Both the position numbers and the translations under genes were made by a program. Shown here in pieces: positions 54,135 through 63,410 of a stretch of DNA of 64,000 nt; positions within the stretch are counted from its first letter, which is position 1, and each line of letters starts with the position of its first letter. Origin of the DNA: Synechococcus sp. MEDNS5 (GTDB lineage Bacteria; Cyanobacteriota; Cyanobacteriia; PCC-6307; Cyanobiaceae); contig NZ_CP047952.1 of the NCBI RefSeq assembly GCF_014279875.1, positions 1 to 64,000 on the forward strand. The letters are read 5' to 3'. Below the pieces are notes generated by a model. The model was not told the origin of the DNA. It did no database searches and saw nothing but the letters and a program-made list of their open reading frames with translations.

Positions 54135-55712
54135 ATGTCCGGTGTCCGATCTCTGGCCCACCTGCTGGTGCTGCCGGTTGTGGCGACGGTCGGTTGCCGG
54201 GCTCAAGACCTCAGGTCCATGCCGCCAGACCTGCAGGCCCCGGCACTGCCCACCCATCGCTCCGTGCCTGCGCCGCCCGCTGCGGGTCAGGCGGTTCTGT
54301 TGGTGTCACTGGCGGATCACCTCGGCCGCGGCACTGTTCCACAGCGTTCCGCACCTCTGCTCACGCTCACTAGTGCCGGCCAAGCGCCGCTGCAGCTTCT
54401 CGATCCCAGTGGAACGGTTGTGGCCGATGGCCCAAGCCTGCGCTTCAGCTGGCGATTGGTGCCCTTGGAGACCCCCCTTGCCGTGGCCAGACGGGTGGCA
54501 GGGCCCCTGGCCAGTTTCGAATCAGCCGAGCGGCTTGCGGATCGTTGGCGGGATCAAGGTGTGGAGGCCAAGGTCGCCCACCCCGATGAGTGGGAGGTGT
54601 GGGCACCGCTCGATGCGCCGGATCTGGCCGGTGTGACCTTGCGTGATCTCACAACCACGATTGCGGCCGTGGTTCGACCTGTGCTGGAGGGGCCTGAGGG
54701 TGGCCGCACGCTTCAGGGACCTCTGCAGGTGCAAGCCCCGGATGGATTGCGTTGGAAAGGCGGTGTGATGCGTGGACCCTTCCGGCTGCAGGCCGATGCC
54801 TACGGCAGTTGGACCTTGCTGGAGCAGGTGTCTCTGGAGCGATACCTGGAGGGTGTGGTGCCCCATGAAATCGGCGCAGGGTCTCCCGCTGCGGCGCTGC
54901 AGGCCCAGGCGGTTCTCGCCCGGACCTGGGCCCTGGCCAACAGCCATCGTTTCGCGATTGACGGGTATCACCTCTGCAGCGACACCCAGTGCCAGGTTTA
55001 CAGCGATCCGCGGCAAGCTTCAGCCTCGGTTCGCGAGGCCATCCGTGCGACGTCCGGTGCAGTGCTCCGCTGGGAAGGCGAACCCATCCATGCGGTGTAT
55101 CACGCCACCAATGGCGGGATTAGTGCCAGCGGTGAGGAAGCCTGGGCGATGGACCCATTGCCGTACGTACGCGTGGAGGCGGATGGAACCCAGGCCTGGA
55201 GGGAGTCCACGCTGCTGCCCCTGCAGTCGGCGGAGGGCGTGAAAGCGCTCCTGCAGCGCCGGGATGGTGCCTATGGCGCTGGTCATCCGCGCTTCCGCTG
55301 GATCCGCAGCTATTCAGCTGGCCAACTGGCTCAGGCGTTGGCGGCTGCCGGTAAGGGCAACGCCCTTCCCATCAGGGTGAGCGTGCAGGACCGAGGGCCG
55401 AGCGGACGAGTGCTGGCTCTGGCGATCGAGCGGGATGGGGGTGCGTCCTCTGTGGTATTGCGCCTTGATGCGATCCGCCGGACGCTTCGCCGCCTCCCCA
55501 GCACCCTTTTTGTACTCCAGCCTGAGGGAGCTGGGGCCTGGCAATTCCAGGGCGGTGGATTCGGTCACGGCGTTGGCCTGTCGCAGGCCGGCGCCATTGA
55601 TCTGGCCGGTCGCGGCTGGAGTGCTCAGCGCATCCTTCAGCACTACTACCCCGGGACCCGATTGGAGCCGCTTCGGCAGGCCCCACCGGCTCCTCCTGTT
55701 CAGGCCCCTTAA
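54135..55712 (+). CDS. SpoIID/LytB-domain protein, exported
   Basis: The 525-residue protein has a signal segment ([12 protein letters not shown], about 10-21), where VGC may be a lipobox. A SPOR-like central part lies at about 120-165, and a SpoIID domain at about 210-500, with [37 protein letters not shown] and [17 protein letters not shown]. SpoIID is a lytic transglycosylase acting on glycan strands stripped of peptides; cyanobacteria do not sporulate, so here it probably trims septal or lateral wall. It is followed after 30 bases by a GT2 gene. Confidence 0.9.
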   Translation: MSGVRSLAHLLVLPVVATVGCRAQDLRSMPPDLQAPALPTHRSVPAPPAAGQAVLLVSLADHLGRGTVPQRSAPLLTLTSAGQAPLQLLDPSGTVVADGPSLRFSWRLVPLETPLAVARRVAGPLASFESAERLADRWRDQGVEAKVAHPDEWEVWAPLDAPDLAGVTLRDLTTTIAAVVRPVLEGPEGGRTLQGPLQVQAPDGLRWKGGVMRGPFRLQADAYGSWTLLEQVSLERYLEGVVPHEIGAGSPAAALQAQAVLARTWALANSHRFAIDGYHLCSDTQCQVYSDPRQASASVREAIRATSGAVLRWEGEPIHAVYHATNGGISASGEEAWAMDPLPYVRVEADGTQAWRESTLLPLQSAEGVKALLQRRDGAYGAGHPRFRWIRSYSAGQLAQALAAAGKGNALPIRVSVQDRGPSGRVLALAIERDGGASSVVLRLDAIRRTLRRLPSTLFVLQPEGAGAWQFQGGGFGHGVGLSQAGAIDLAGRGWSAQRILQHYYPGTRLEPLRQAPPAPPVQAP

Positions 55713-55742
55713 AGTTCAGAGCATTCGTGGTTGGGGAGAGGC

Positions 55743-57077
55743 GTGGCCGCAGGCACAGGTGATCACCGACGCGGCAAGACGGCTCTCTTTCTTGCGGCCT
55801 GCGGCTGGGCCGGAGCGGCGCCCCATTGGTTGGATCCAAGCCGAAGCCTTCTGCCTGCCCTCACGCTCGCCGTGCTCCTTGGCGGCTACAGCCTTCGCAC
55901 GGTGCTCCGCAGGCAGTCGTCCGCCGATGGCTCTGAGCCCGGTTTAACAACCAATGACTCATTGGAGGCAGTCAACACGTCGCTGCCGACGGTGGATGTG
56001 GTGGTGGCGGCCAGGGATGAGGAGGCCGTCGTCACCCGCTTGGTGGAGCGTTTGAGTGCGCTGCGCTATCCCGCTGATCGCCTCAGCCTGTGTGTGGTGG
56101 ATGACGGCAGCGAAGACCGCACGCCCGACCGATTGGCTTCGCTGCAAGATCGCTTTCCGTCGCTGCGGGTCATCCGCCGACCCCGCAACGCCGGTGGTGG
56201 GAAATCCGGTGCACTCAATGCAGCCCTGGCCCAGACCCAGGGGGAATGGCTGCTGATTCTTGATGCTGATGCTCAGCTTGCGGAAGATCAGCTCGAGCGG
56301 CTGATTCCTTTTGCCTGCGGCGGTGGATGGTCGGCCGTGCAGATGCGCAAGGCCGTCACCAATGCGCAGGACAACTGGCTGACCCGGGTGCAGGCCATGG
56401 AAATGGCCTTTGATGCCCACATTCAGCAGGGACGTCTGGCCGGTGGTGGGGTGGCGGAACTGCGTGGAAATGGCCAGCTGCTGCGCCGGGATCTGCTGGA
56501 GGCTTGCGGGGGTTTCAACGAGGAAACGGTCACCGACGATTTGGATCTGAGCTTCCGGTTGCTGTTGCAGGAGGCTCGCATCGGCATTCTCTGGAATCCA
56601 CCGGTGCAGGAGGAGGCGGTGGAAACCCTGCAGGCTCTCTGGAAGCAGCGTCAGCGTTGGGCCGAGGGAGGTTTGCAGCGTTTTCTCGATTACTGGCCGG
56701 GTTTGCTCTCATCTCGGCTCACCCTGGCCCAGCGCCGCGATCTCGCCAGTTTCTTCTTGCTCCAATACGCCCTGCCGGTGGTGTCTTGGTCGGATCTGCT
56801 CACCAGTTTGCTGAGCCGCACTACACCGGCGTACTGGCCTCTCTCGATCGTGGCGTTCAGTGTGTCGGGTGTGGCTTACTGGCGAGGTTGCCGCCGGGCC
56901 AGTGACGGTCCTGATCTGCCCCACCCGGATCTCCTCAATGTGCTGCTTGGCATCGCTTATCTCAGCCACTGGTTTGTGGTGATTCCCTGGGTGACCCTGC
57001 GCATGGCGCTGCGCCCCAAACGGCTCGTGTGGGCGAAGACGAGCCACCGCGGCCAGGAGGAAGCGGTTCAAGCCTGA
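55743..57077 (+). CDS. Membrane glycosyltransferase, family 2
   Basis: The 444-residue protein has a hydrophobic start (about 12-50), then a GT2 domain with VDVVVAARDEEAVVTRLVERL, LCVVDDGSEDRTPDRL, the DxD region LLILDADAQL, and the QxxRW motif as QRQRWAEGG. About four C-terminal membrane segments follow. This is a processive-type GT2 layout (BcsA/NodC-like), so a polysaccharide or glycolipid product is likely. GTG 55743 or the earlier TTG 55731 may be the start. It ends 19 bases before dnaX, tail to tail. Confidence 0.88.
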   Translation: MAAGTGDHRRGKTALFLAACGWAGAAPHWLDPSRSLLPALTLAVLLGGYSLRTVLRRQSSADGSEPGLTTNDSLEAVNTSLPTVDVVVAARDEEAVVTRLVERLSALRYPADRLSLCVVDDGSEDRTPDRLASLQDRFPSLRVIRRPRNAGGGKSGALNAALAQTQGEWLLILDADAQLAEDQLERLIPFACGGGWSAVQMRKAVTNAQDNWLTRVQAMEMAFDAHIQQGRLAGGGVAELRGNGQLLRRDLLEACGGFNEETVTDDLDLSFRLLLQEARIGILWNPPVQEEAVETLQALWKQRQRWAEGGLQRFLDYWPGLLSSRLTLAQRRDLASFFLLQYALPVVSWSDLLTSLLSRTTPAYWPLSIVAFSVSGVAYWRGCRRASDGPDLPHPDLLNVLLGIAYLSHWFVVIPWVTLRMALRPKRLVWAKTSHRGQEEAVQA

Positions 57078-57096
57078 GCCTGTCTGGCTGCGGGGA

Positions 57097-58923
57097 TCAA
57101 GGGTCCAGATCCACATTCAGCACCTGCCCGTTGAAGAAATCAGCCAGGCGCTTGGCTTTGTCATCCAGCACGGACGGTTCCTGTCGCTGAACAGGCACGG
57201 GGTCGGGGTCGGGGTCTGGTTTTGGAGCAGGAGCTGGAGCTGGAGTCGGATTCGGGGTTGCGGCCACCGGTCGTGGTGGCAGTTGCGCTTCGCTGCTCGT
57301 GACGGCCGGGGCTGGAGCTGGAGCCGGTGTGGGCGTGGGTGCTGGCGGGGGTGGCGGTGTCGATGGCGCCGGCATGGCGGCCATCGGTGCAGCACCCCCA
57401 TGGCTCTCTAGTACGAGTTGGCGGCTGCCGCCGACAGCCCGGGCGATGGCCTGCTCCAGCAAGGCCACGCGGCTTTGCACCATGCCCATCCAGTTTCCGG
57501 CCACGTGCACTACGGCGCGGTGGTTGTCGAGGCGCACCAGCTCGGCCTGTTGAGACAGCAACATGCGCGTGGAAGGCAATTCCAGGCCAGCCAGGATCTG
57601 TTGCCAGAGCTCTCCGAGATCCTGGGGAGGCGAAGCGTTGGTCGCTGCTGCAGGCTCTGCTGCCGGGGTGCTGGTGATCGGAAGGCTGACAGGAGCTGGC
57701 GGGGGGGGCTGCGCTGGCGAAGATTGCGCTGGCGGGGCCTGTGGGGCCTGAGCCGCGGTTGGAACAGTTGGAACAGGCGGTGGCGGGGCTTGGGTTTGGG
57801 CCGCGGTTGCGGGGGTCTGGGGGGCCGGTGCCTCCGCCAGCAATCCCAGCAGCAGCACCTCCAGCCAGAGCCGGGGTTGCACGCTCTGGCGCAGTTGTTG
57901 CTCCGTCCCGCGTAGTTGGGATTGCCACTGCAGCAAGCGGCTGCGGCCGATCGCTTTGGCCAGCTCTGGCAGCTGGTCGCGGAACTGGGGTGAAACGCTG
58001 GTGAGTTCCGGCCGGTCTGGAGCCGCAGCCATCAGCACCAGATCGCGCAGGATTCCTGCCAGGCCCTGCAGCACGGAGCCTGCATCGCGACCACGGTCCA
58101 GCAGGGTGCGGGTGGCTTCCAGCAGGGCTACCGGTTCGCCGCTGCTCATGGCCGTCACTAGCGCCAGCAATTCCTGTTCGGGCACGGCACCCAGCAGATC
58201 CCACACCGCATCGGCCTCAATCGGTCCGGGCAGCAAACTGAGCTGATCCAGCAGGCTTTCGGCATCACGCAGGCCGCCCTGGGCGCGTTGGGCCACCACA
58301 TGCAGGGCTTCGGGCTGGATCGGGATGGTTTCCTGCTCTGCAATCCAGATGAGATGCCGCTCAAGCGCCTCCAGGGGAATGCGGCGGAAATCAAAGCGCT
58401 GGCAGCGGCTGAGGATCGTGGGCAGCACCCGTTGCGGGTCTGTGGTGGCGAGCACAAACACCACTTGCGGCGGCGGTTCCTCGAGGGTTTTGAGAAGGGC
58501 GTTGAACGCAGCCGTGGAGAGCATGTGGCATTCATCCACCACGTACACCTTCCAACGCGCCTGCACCGGAGCAAAGCGGGAGCGTTCGATCAGATCGCGG
58601 ATGTTGTCCACGCCGGTGTTCGACGCCGCATCGATCTCGATCACATCGAGGGCCGTGCCGGCGGCAATCGTGGTGCAGAGCTCGCAATGGCCGCAGGGTT
58701 CCGGGGTGGGTCCCTCACTGTTGAGGCAGTTGAGGGAGCGAGCCAGGATGCGGGCGCTGGAGGTTTTGCCGGTGCCCCTGGGGCCGCTGAAGAGATAGGC
58801 CGGGGCGATGCGGCCCGAGCGCAGGGCGTGGCCAAGGGTCGCGGCAATCGCCTCCTGCCCCACCAGTTGATCGAGACGCTGGGGCCTGTATTTGTGATGC
58901 AGTGGCTGGTAAGCCTGACCCAT
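57097..58923 (-). CDS. dnaX: DNA polymerase III subunit gamma/tau
   Basis: DnaX is the clamp-loader ATPase. The 608-residue protein has the Walker A FSGPRGTGKTSSARIL, the zinc-binding Cys cluster (CGHCELC), the DEAH-like VVDECHM, and sensor 1. A Pro/Ala/Gln-rich linker (about 370-425) and a second one (about 510-585) separate the conserved parts. No frameshift signal is seen, so a single product is likely. No intein is present, unlike Synechocystis. The gene follows the LRAT-like gene by 27 bases. Confidence 0.96.
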   Translation of the reverse strand: MGQAYQPLHHKYRPQRLDQLVGQEAIAATLGHALRSGRIAPAYLFSGPRGTGKTSSARILARSLNCLNSEGPTPEPCGHCELCTTIAAGTALDVIEIDAASNTGVDNIRDLIERSRFAPVQARWKVYVVDECHMLSTAAFNALLKTLEEPPPQVVFVLATTDPQRVLPTILSRCQRFDFRRIPLEALERHLIWIAEQETIPIQPEALHVVAQRAQGGLRDAESLLDQLSLLPGPIEADAVWDLLGAVPEQELLALVTAMSSGEPVALLEATRTLLDRGRDAGSVLQGLAGILRDLVLMAAAPDRPELTSVSPQFRDQLPELAKAIGRSRLLQWQSQLRGTEQQLRQSVQPRLWLEVLLLGLLAEAPAPQTPATAAQTQAPPPPVPTVPTAAQAPQAPPAQSSPAQPPPPAPVSLPITSTPAAEPAAATNASPPQDLGELWQQILAGLELPSTRMLLSQQAELVRLDNHRAVVHVAGNWMGMVQSRVALLEQAIARAVGGSRQLVLESHGGAAPMAAMPAPSTPPPPPAPTPTPAPAPAPAVTSSEAQLPPRPVAATPNPTPAPAPAPKPDPDPDPVPVQRQEPSVLDDKAKRLADFFNGQVLNVDLDP

Positions 58924-58950
58924 GCACAGCCGGCGGGATGCTGAGGCTAC

Positions 58951-59625
58951 CTAGGTTTCAGGGTTGGTCTCCAGAAGCGTTCTGATCCGGCTTTCCAGGT
59001 CTTCCACAGCAGCGAGTTCGTCGGCAATGGTGCGGCCGGTGAGCAGCAGCTGGCGTCCACGGCGATCCAGGCGGTCATCTGCACCCTGGCCTGGCATGCC
59101 TTTCAGCCAGACCTCTGCCTGCTCAAGGGTGGACTCCAGCTTCTCCAGCAAGGTCTGACGCAGGCGCTGCAGCTGCACCAGTCCCTGACGGGCCCGTTCC
59201 TTCGAGGCCTCGTCGATCAGACCTTTGCGGAGCAGCAGGCCCAGCCCGGTGAACAGAGCGGCGGGCATCAGCTGACCGAGGGCAAGGGCACCGAGGCTGC
59301 CGGTGTGTAGCCAGTCTTCAACCTGTCCGCTGCGGTGCCGGCCGGTTTTGCACCAGTTGGCGAAATGCTCGCAATTGTTGAACAGCAGGTTGTAGTTCTG
59401 CTCACCGATGCGGCTCACGGCCCGGCGCAACGTGATCCCAGCCGGCGAGGCCTGGTCGTGACTGACCACGCTCACCTCCTGTCCGCGGCTGAACTCTGCG
59501 AGCGGGCTGCGCAGAATCTCCCGCCCTTCCAGGTAGTGGGCAACGCTGCCGTCGCCCAGATCGATGCCGTGGTGAAGAAACAGTCCGTGCTGGCGGGGCA
59601 CCCGCAGGTGGTCGGCAGCGGCCAT
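58951..59625 (-). CDS. LRAT-fold (NlpC/P60-related) protein
   Basis: The 224-residue protein has an N-terminal LRAT-like domain: His19 in LFLHHGIDLGDG, His30 in VAHYLEG and Cys85 in NNCEHFANWC, together forming the expected His-His-Cys triad. A hydrophobic segment follows (about 110-128), then a long helical coiled-coil part to the end. LRAT proteins move acyl groups or hydrolyse lipid esters or amides. The role in cyanobacteria is unknown. ATG 59625 (MAAADHLRV) is chosen because the upstream codons overlap clpX. Confidence 0.85.
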   Translation of the reverse strand: MAAADHLRVPRQHGLFLHHGIDLGDGSVAHYLEGREILRSPLAEFSRGQEVSVVSHDQASPAGITLRRAVSRIGEQNYNLLFNNCEHFANWCKTGRHRSGQVEDWLHTGSLGALALGQLMPAALFTGLGLLLRKGLIDEASKERARQGLVQLQRLRQTLLEKLESTLEQAEVWLKGMPGQGADDRLDRRGRQLLLTGRTIADELAAVEDLESRIRTLLETNPET

Positions 59626-59629
59626 GGCC

Positions 59630-60985
59630 TCAGGCCGATTCCTGTTGCCGCTCGCTTCCCGGAAGAGGCAGCACCTTGCCGCCGGTGTGTTCTTCAACCA
59701 TGGCCCGGGTAATGGTGAACGATGACGCGTTTTTGCGGGAGGGCAGCTCGTACATGAGATCGAGCATCAGCTCTTCCACGATCCCGCGCAGGGCCCGGGC
59801 GCCGGTCTTGCGGCGGTGGGCTTCCTGGGCAATGGCTTCGATGGCGCTGGGTTCGAACTCCAGCTGCACGTTGTCCATGCTCAGCAGGGTGCGGAACTGT
59901 TTCACCAGAGCGTCCCGCGGTTCGGTGAGGATGGATTCGAGGGCGTGCTCATCGAGGGGTTCGAGCACAGCACTCACGGGCATGCGACCGATGAACTCGG
60001 GGATCAGGCCGTAGCGCACGAGGTCATCCGGTTCGAGGTGGCGCAGCACCTGGGCAGCCTGAAGGTCGCGGGTGGCCTTGCCGCGTCCGCGACCATCGGC
60101 GGGCACGAAACCGATGGCATTGCGGCCCATGCGCTTCTGCACCACGTCATCGAGGCCAACAAAGGCTCCGCCGCAGATGAACAGGATTTGGCTGGTGTCG
60201 ATCTGGATGCAGTCCTGATAGGGATGCTTGCGCCCTCCCTGGGGAGGCACGTTGGCCACGGTGCCCTCCAGCATCTTGAGCAGGGCTTGCTGCACCCCTT
60301 CTCCCGACACATCGCGGGTGATCGACGGGTTTTCGCTCTTGCGGGCGATCTTGTCGATTTCATCGATGTAGATGATGCCCCGCTGGGCCAGATCCACATC
60401 CATGTCGGCCTTCTGCAGCAGGCGCAGCAGGATGTTCTCCACGTCTTCACCGACGTAGCCCGCTTCGGTGAGCGTGGTGGCGTCCGCCACGGCGAAGGGC
60501 ACATCCAGCATCTCCGCCAGCGTCTGGGCCAGGAGCGTTTTGCCGCAGCCGGTGGGCCCGATCAGGAGGATGTTGGATTTGTGCAGGCGGGTGGCGGTTT
60601 CTTCGGTTTCGCCCTTGCCATCGCCCTGCCAGGCCAGGCGTTTGTAGTGGTTGTAAACGGCAACCGACATCACTTTCTTGGCGCCTTCCTGCCCCACCAC
60701 CTGCTGGTCAAGGAACTCCTTGATCTCCTGTGGCTTGGGAATGGAGGCCAGGGTGGGAACGGGCTTGGTGCTCTTGCGAGCTTGCGCTGCACCACCTTTG
60801 CGGGAGGGTTCGCCGCCCTGGCGGCTTCCGCCCTGGGAATCAATCAGTTCTTCATCCAGGATCTCGTTGCAGAGATCGATGCACTCATCACAGATGTAAA
60901 CGCCGGGACCGGCGATCAGCTTGCGCACCTGCTCCTGGGATTTTCCGCAGAACGAGCACTTCAGATGGGCGTCGAATTTGGCCAT
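59630..60985 (-). CDS. clpX: ATP-dependent Clp protease ATP-binding subunit ClpX
   Basis: ClpX unfolds substrates for ClpP. The 451-residue protein has the N-terminal zinc domain ([15 protein letters not shown]), the Walker [15 protein letters not shown], Walker [12 protein letters not shown], and the sensor and arginine-finger region. The C-terminal tail is Gln/Glu-rich. It follows clpP by 88 bases. Confidence 0.97.
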   Translation of the reverse strand: MAKFDAHLKCSFCGKSQEQVRKLIAGPGVYICDECIDLCNEILDEELIDSQGGSRQGGEPSRKGGAAQARKSTKPVPTLASIPKPQEIKEFLDQQVVGQEGAKKVMSVAVYNHYKRLAWQGDGKGETEETATRLHKSNILLIGPTGCGKTLLAQTLAEMLDVPFAVADATTLTEAGYVGEDVENILLRLLQKADMDVDLAQRGIIYIDEIDKIARKSENPSITRDVSGEGVQQALLKMLEGTVANVPPQGGRKHPYQDCIQIDTSQILFICGGAFVGLDDVVQKRMGRNAIGFVPADGRGRGKATRDLQAAQVLRHLEPDDLVRYGLIPEFIGRMPVSAVLEPLDEHALESILTEPRDALVKQFRTLLSMDNVQLEFEPSAIEAIAQEAHRRKTGARALRGIVEELMLDLMYELPSRKNASSFTITRAMVEEHTGGKVLPLPGSERQQESA

Positions 60986-61073
60986 CGGGCGCTTGGCAGA
61001 TCAGTCGGTACACGGGACCCGTTCGATGGGTCATCGCTCGGAACACTCAGGATCGCGGCGGAATGGGGCAATG

Positions 61074-61763
61074 TCAGCCCCCCGTAACGATTTCTCCGTC
61101 TCCCAAACTGTCCACCACCCGATCAATCAGCCCGTAGTCCACGGCTTGCGCTGGCGACATGAAGTTGTCGCGATCAGTGTCTTCGGCGATTTTGTCGAGT
61201 GGTTGGCCGGTGTGCTCAGCCATCAGGCCATTGAGTGTTTCCTTGAGGAACAAAATCTCCTTGGCCTGGATTTCGATATCCACCGCTTGACCCTGGGCTC
61301 CCCCCATGGGCTGGTGGATCATGATCCGGGCATTAGGAAGAGCCAAGCGTTTGCCCTTGGTGCCGCCGGAGAGCAGGAAGGCGCCCATGGAGGCGGCCAG
61401 TCCGTAGCAGATGGTCACCACATCAGGAGCCACCTGCTGCATGGTGTCGTAGATCGCCAGGCCGGCTGTTACCGATCCGCCTGGGGAGTTGATGTACACC
61501 TGAATGTCTTTTTCAGGATCCTCGGCCTCGAGGAAAAGCATCTGGGCCACCAAGGCATCAGCCACGGCATCGTCGACGCCGGTGCCGAGGAAGATGATGC
61601 GCTCGCGCAACAGACGCGAGTAAATATCAAACGCCCGGTCACCGCGGCCGGATTGCTCCACCACGGTTGGCAGCACACCGGGTGCGGCCTGGGGATGGAC
61701 CGACAGGGGCTGAATGCCCCGCCAGCGGTTCTGAATCAGATGGGGAGTACGGGCGTCGATCAC
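61074..61763 (-). CDS. clpP: ATP-dependent Clp protease proteolytic subunit ClpP
   Basis: The 229-residue serine protease has Ser125 in [11 protein letters not shown] and His150 in [12 protein letters not shown], with INSPGGSV as the oxyanion-loop start. The first 30 residues form an extra N-terminal stretch (possibly processed) compared with the 200-residue core. The start at 61763 is GTG (VIDARTPH). Cyanobacteria have several ClpP paralogues; this one pairs with ClpX, as the operon shows. Confidence 0.96.
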   Translation of the reverse strand: MIDARTPHLIQNRWRGIQPLSVHPQAAPGVLPTVVEQSGRGDRAFDIYSRLLRERIIFLGTGVDDAVADALVAQMLFLEAEDPEKDIQVYINSPGGSVTAGLAIYDTMQQVAPDVVTICYGLAASMGAFLLSGGTKGKRLALPNARIMIHQPMGGAQGQAVDIEIQAKEILFLKETLNGLMAEHTGQPLDKIAEDTDRDNFMSPAQAVDYGLIDRVVDSLGDGEIVTGG

Positions 61764-61809
61764 GCGGCGTCTGGCGGGCTGTTCTTGAATTGCAATCTAT
61801 GGGCGCCGA

Positions 61810-63246
61810 TCAGGATTCGGCGCTTTCACTGTCGGCTTTGGCCGTTTTGGTTTTGCTGGCCTTGGCTTTGCTGGCACTCTTCTTGGCCGCTGCTGGCTTG
61901 CTGGCCTTGGGGGCATCTGATTCGGCTTCCGGAGCCTTTTCGGTCACCGTGCTGTTCTCCTCCAGCCAACCCAGGAGCTTCTCCTGGAGCAGATCATCGA
62001 GCACGGCCTGACGCAGGCGTTCGGGGTCGATGTCCCGCTCGCCGGAGAGCTGGCCCTTCACCTCCTTGAGCTTGGTGTTCAGCTCCTCGTCATCCACGCT
62101 GAGCTTCTCGCTTTCAGCCAGGGCGGTGAGAGCCAGGCTGCGGCGCAGGCGTTCTTCGGCTTCAGGCCGGGACGACTCCATCAGATTGCGCACCAGTTCG
62201 GGAGTGAACAGGGACTGCACATCCATGCCCTGCTGGGCGAACTGGCCGGCGGTCTGCTCCACCAGGTTGCGCACCTCCTGCTGAATCAGGCTTTCGGGCA
62301 GTTCCACGTCCAGCTGCTCCACCAGGGCCGCGAGGAGGGCGTCGTGCCGGTTGCTGCGGGAGCGGCGTTCGGCGTCGTCTTTCAGACGCTGCTCCAGGTC
62401 GCTGCGCAGATCAGCCAGGGTCTCCTGTTCGCTGGCCTGCTTGGCGAAGGCGTCGTCCAGCTCGGGCAGTTCGCGGGTCTTGAGGTCCTTGAGCTCGATG
62501 GCGAAGCTGGCCTTGCGGCCGCGGGCATCCTCCTTGGGGTAGTCATCAGGGAAGGTGCAGTCCACGGTCTTGCTGTCGCCAACGGCCATGCCCACCACGC
62601 CTTCCACGAAGCCGGGGATCATGCGGCCGTGCTCGAGGTCCACATCCATCGAGTCGGCACTGCCGCCTTCGATCTCGCTGCCGTCATCGCTGTAGGTGCC
62701 TTTGAAGCCCACCACGGCGATGTCGCCTTTTTCAGCCTTGCGACCCTCCACTGGCACCACCGTGGCCAGTTGGCGCCGTGACTGCTCCAGCATCTCGTCC
62801 ACCTTGGCGGCGTCGAAAGCAACGCTTTCCGCTTCCGCCTTCAGCCCCTTGGTGCTCTTGAGCTGCGGTGATGGCGCCACATCGGTTTCCATCGTCACGG
62901 TGAGCGCTTCACCGGGCTTGAAGCTGTCCAGCAGCTCCTCAAAACTTCCACTCAGTTCCGGTTGCCCAAGGGCCTCGATCGTTTCCTGGGCCAGGGCATC
63001 ACGCCAGATGCTTTCCACCAGGGATTCCAGGGCTGTGGCCCGAATGCGTAGGGCTCCGAGCTGCTGCACCAGCACCGTGCGGGGCACTTTCCCCTTGCGG
63101 AAACCGGGCAGGTTCACGCTGCGGCTAAGGCGATTGATCGCCTCCTCGTAGCTGGCCTGACTCCGTTCCGCTGGAACGGCCACCTCCACGGCCAGGCGGC
63201 TGCCGGGGCGGGAGGTGGTGGTGACCTTCAGGCTGGCGGCACTCAT
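61810..63246 (-). CDS. tig: Trigger factor
   Basis: Trigger factor is the ribosome-bound chaperone. The 478-residue protein has the ribosome-binding loop FRKGKVPR (about residue 50), an FKBP-type PPIase domain (about 165-240, [16 protein letters not shown]), and a long helical C-terminal domain. The last 35 residues are Lys/Ala/Ser-rich, an unusually basic low-complexity tail. The tig-clpP-clpX order is common in bacteria. Confidence 0.96.
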   Translation of the reverse strand: MSAASLKVTTTSRPGSRLAVEVAVPAERSQASYEEAINRLSRSVNLPGFRKGKVPRTVLVQQLGALRIRATALESLVESIWRDALAQETIEALGQPELSGSFEELLDSFKPGEALTVTMETDVAPSPQLKSTKGLKAEAESVAFDAAKVDEMLEQSRRQLATVVPVEGRKAEKGDIAVVGFKGTYSDDGSEIEGGSADSMDVDLEHGRMIPGFVEGVVGMAVGDSKTVDCTFPDDYPKEDARGRKASFAIELKDLKTRELPELDDAFAKQASEQETLADLRSDLEQRLKDDAERRSRSNRHDALLAALVEQLDVELPESLIQQEVRNLVEQTAGQFAQQGMDVQSLFTPELVRNLMESSRPEAEERLRRSLALTALAESEKLSVDDEELNTKLKEVKGQLSGERDIDPERLRQAVLDDLLQEKLLGWLEENSTVTEKAPEAESDAPKASKPAAAKKSASKAKASKTKTAKADSESAES

Positions 63247-63410
63247 TGGCGGGTCGCAGGTACAAGCAGCCCAATACCTTAATTAAGTGCCCGACCCTGC
63301 TCTGCCGCGTAAGCTGGCAGAACGATCAGCCAAAGCTGCAAGTCCGCTCAGGCGGTGCTGAATCACCCAGCGCAGAACCGCTGGATTTAACTGTTTCGAT
63401 ACGCGTCCGC
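63247..63410. other. Divergent region between tig and asd
   Basis: This 164-base gap lies between the tig and asd starts and must contain both promoters. An AT-rich patch (CCTTAATTAAGTG, about 63278-63290) is the most promoter-like part. No convincing hexamer pair or riboswitch is seen. Confidence 0.3.

Noticed and set aside
57097-58923. Possible intein or programmed frameshift in dnaX
   Set aside because: DnaX of Synechocystis carries a split intein, but the ATPase region here is continuous, and no A-rich slippery run followed by a hairpin is present.
59816-61087. 423-codon open frame antisense to clpX
   Set aside because: It mirrors clpX codon positions, has no domain, and arises from GC-rich codon use. 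The same applies to long frames antisense to dnaN (144-1124), purL (3327-4451), guaA (44953-45906) and murB (27908-28951).
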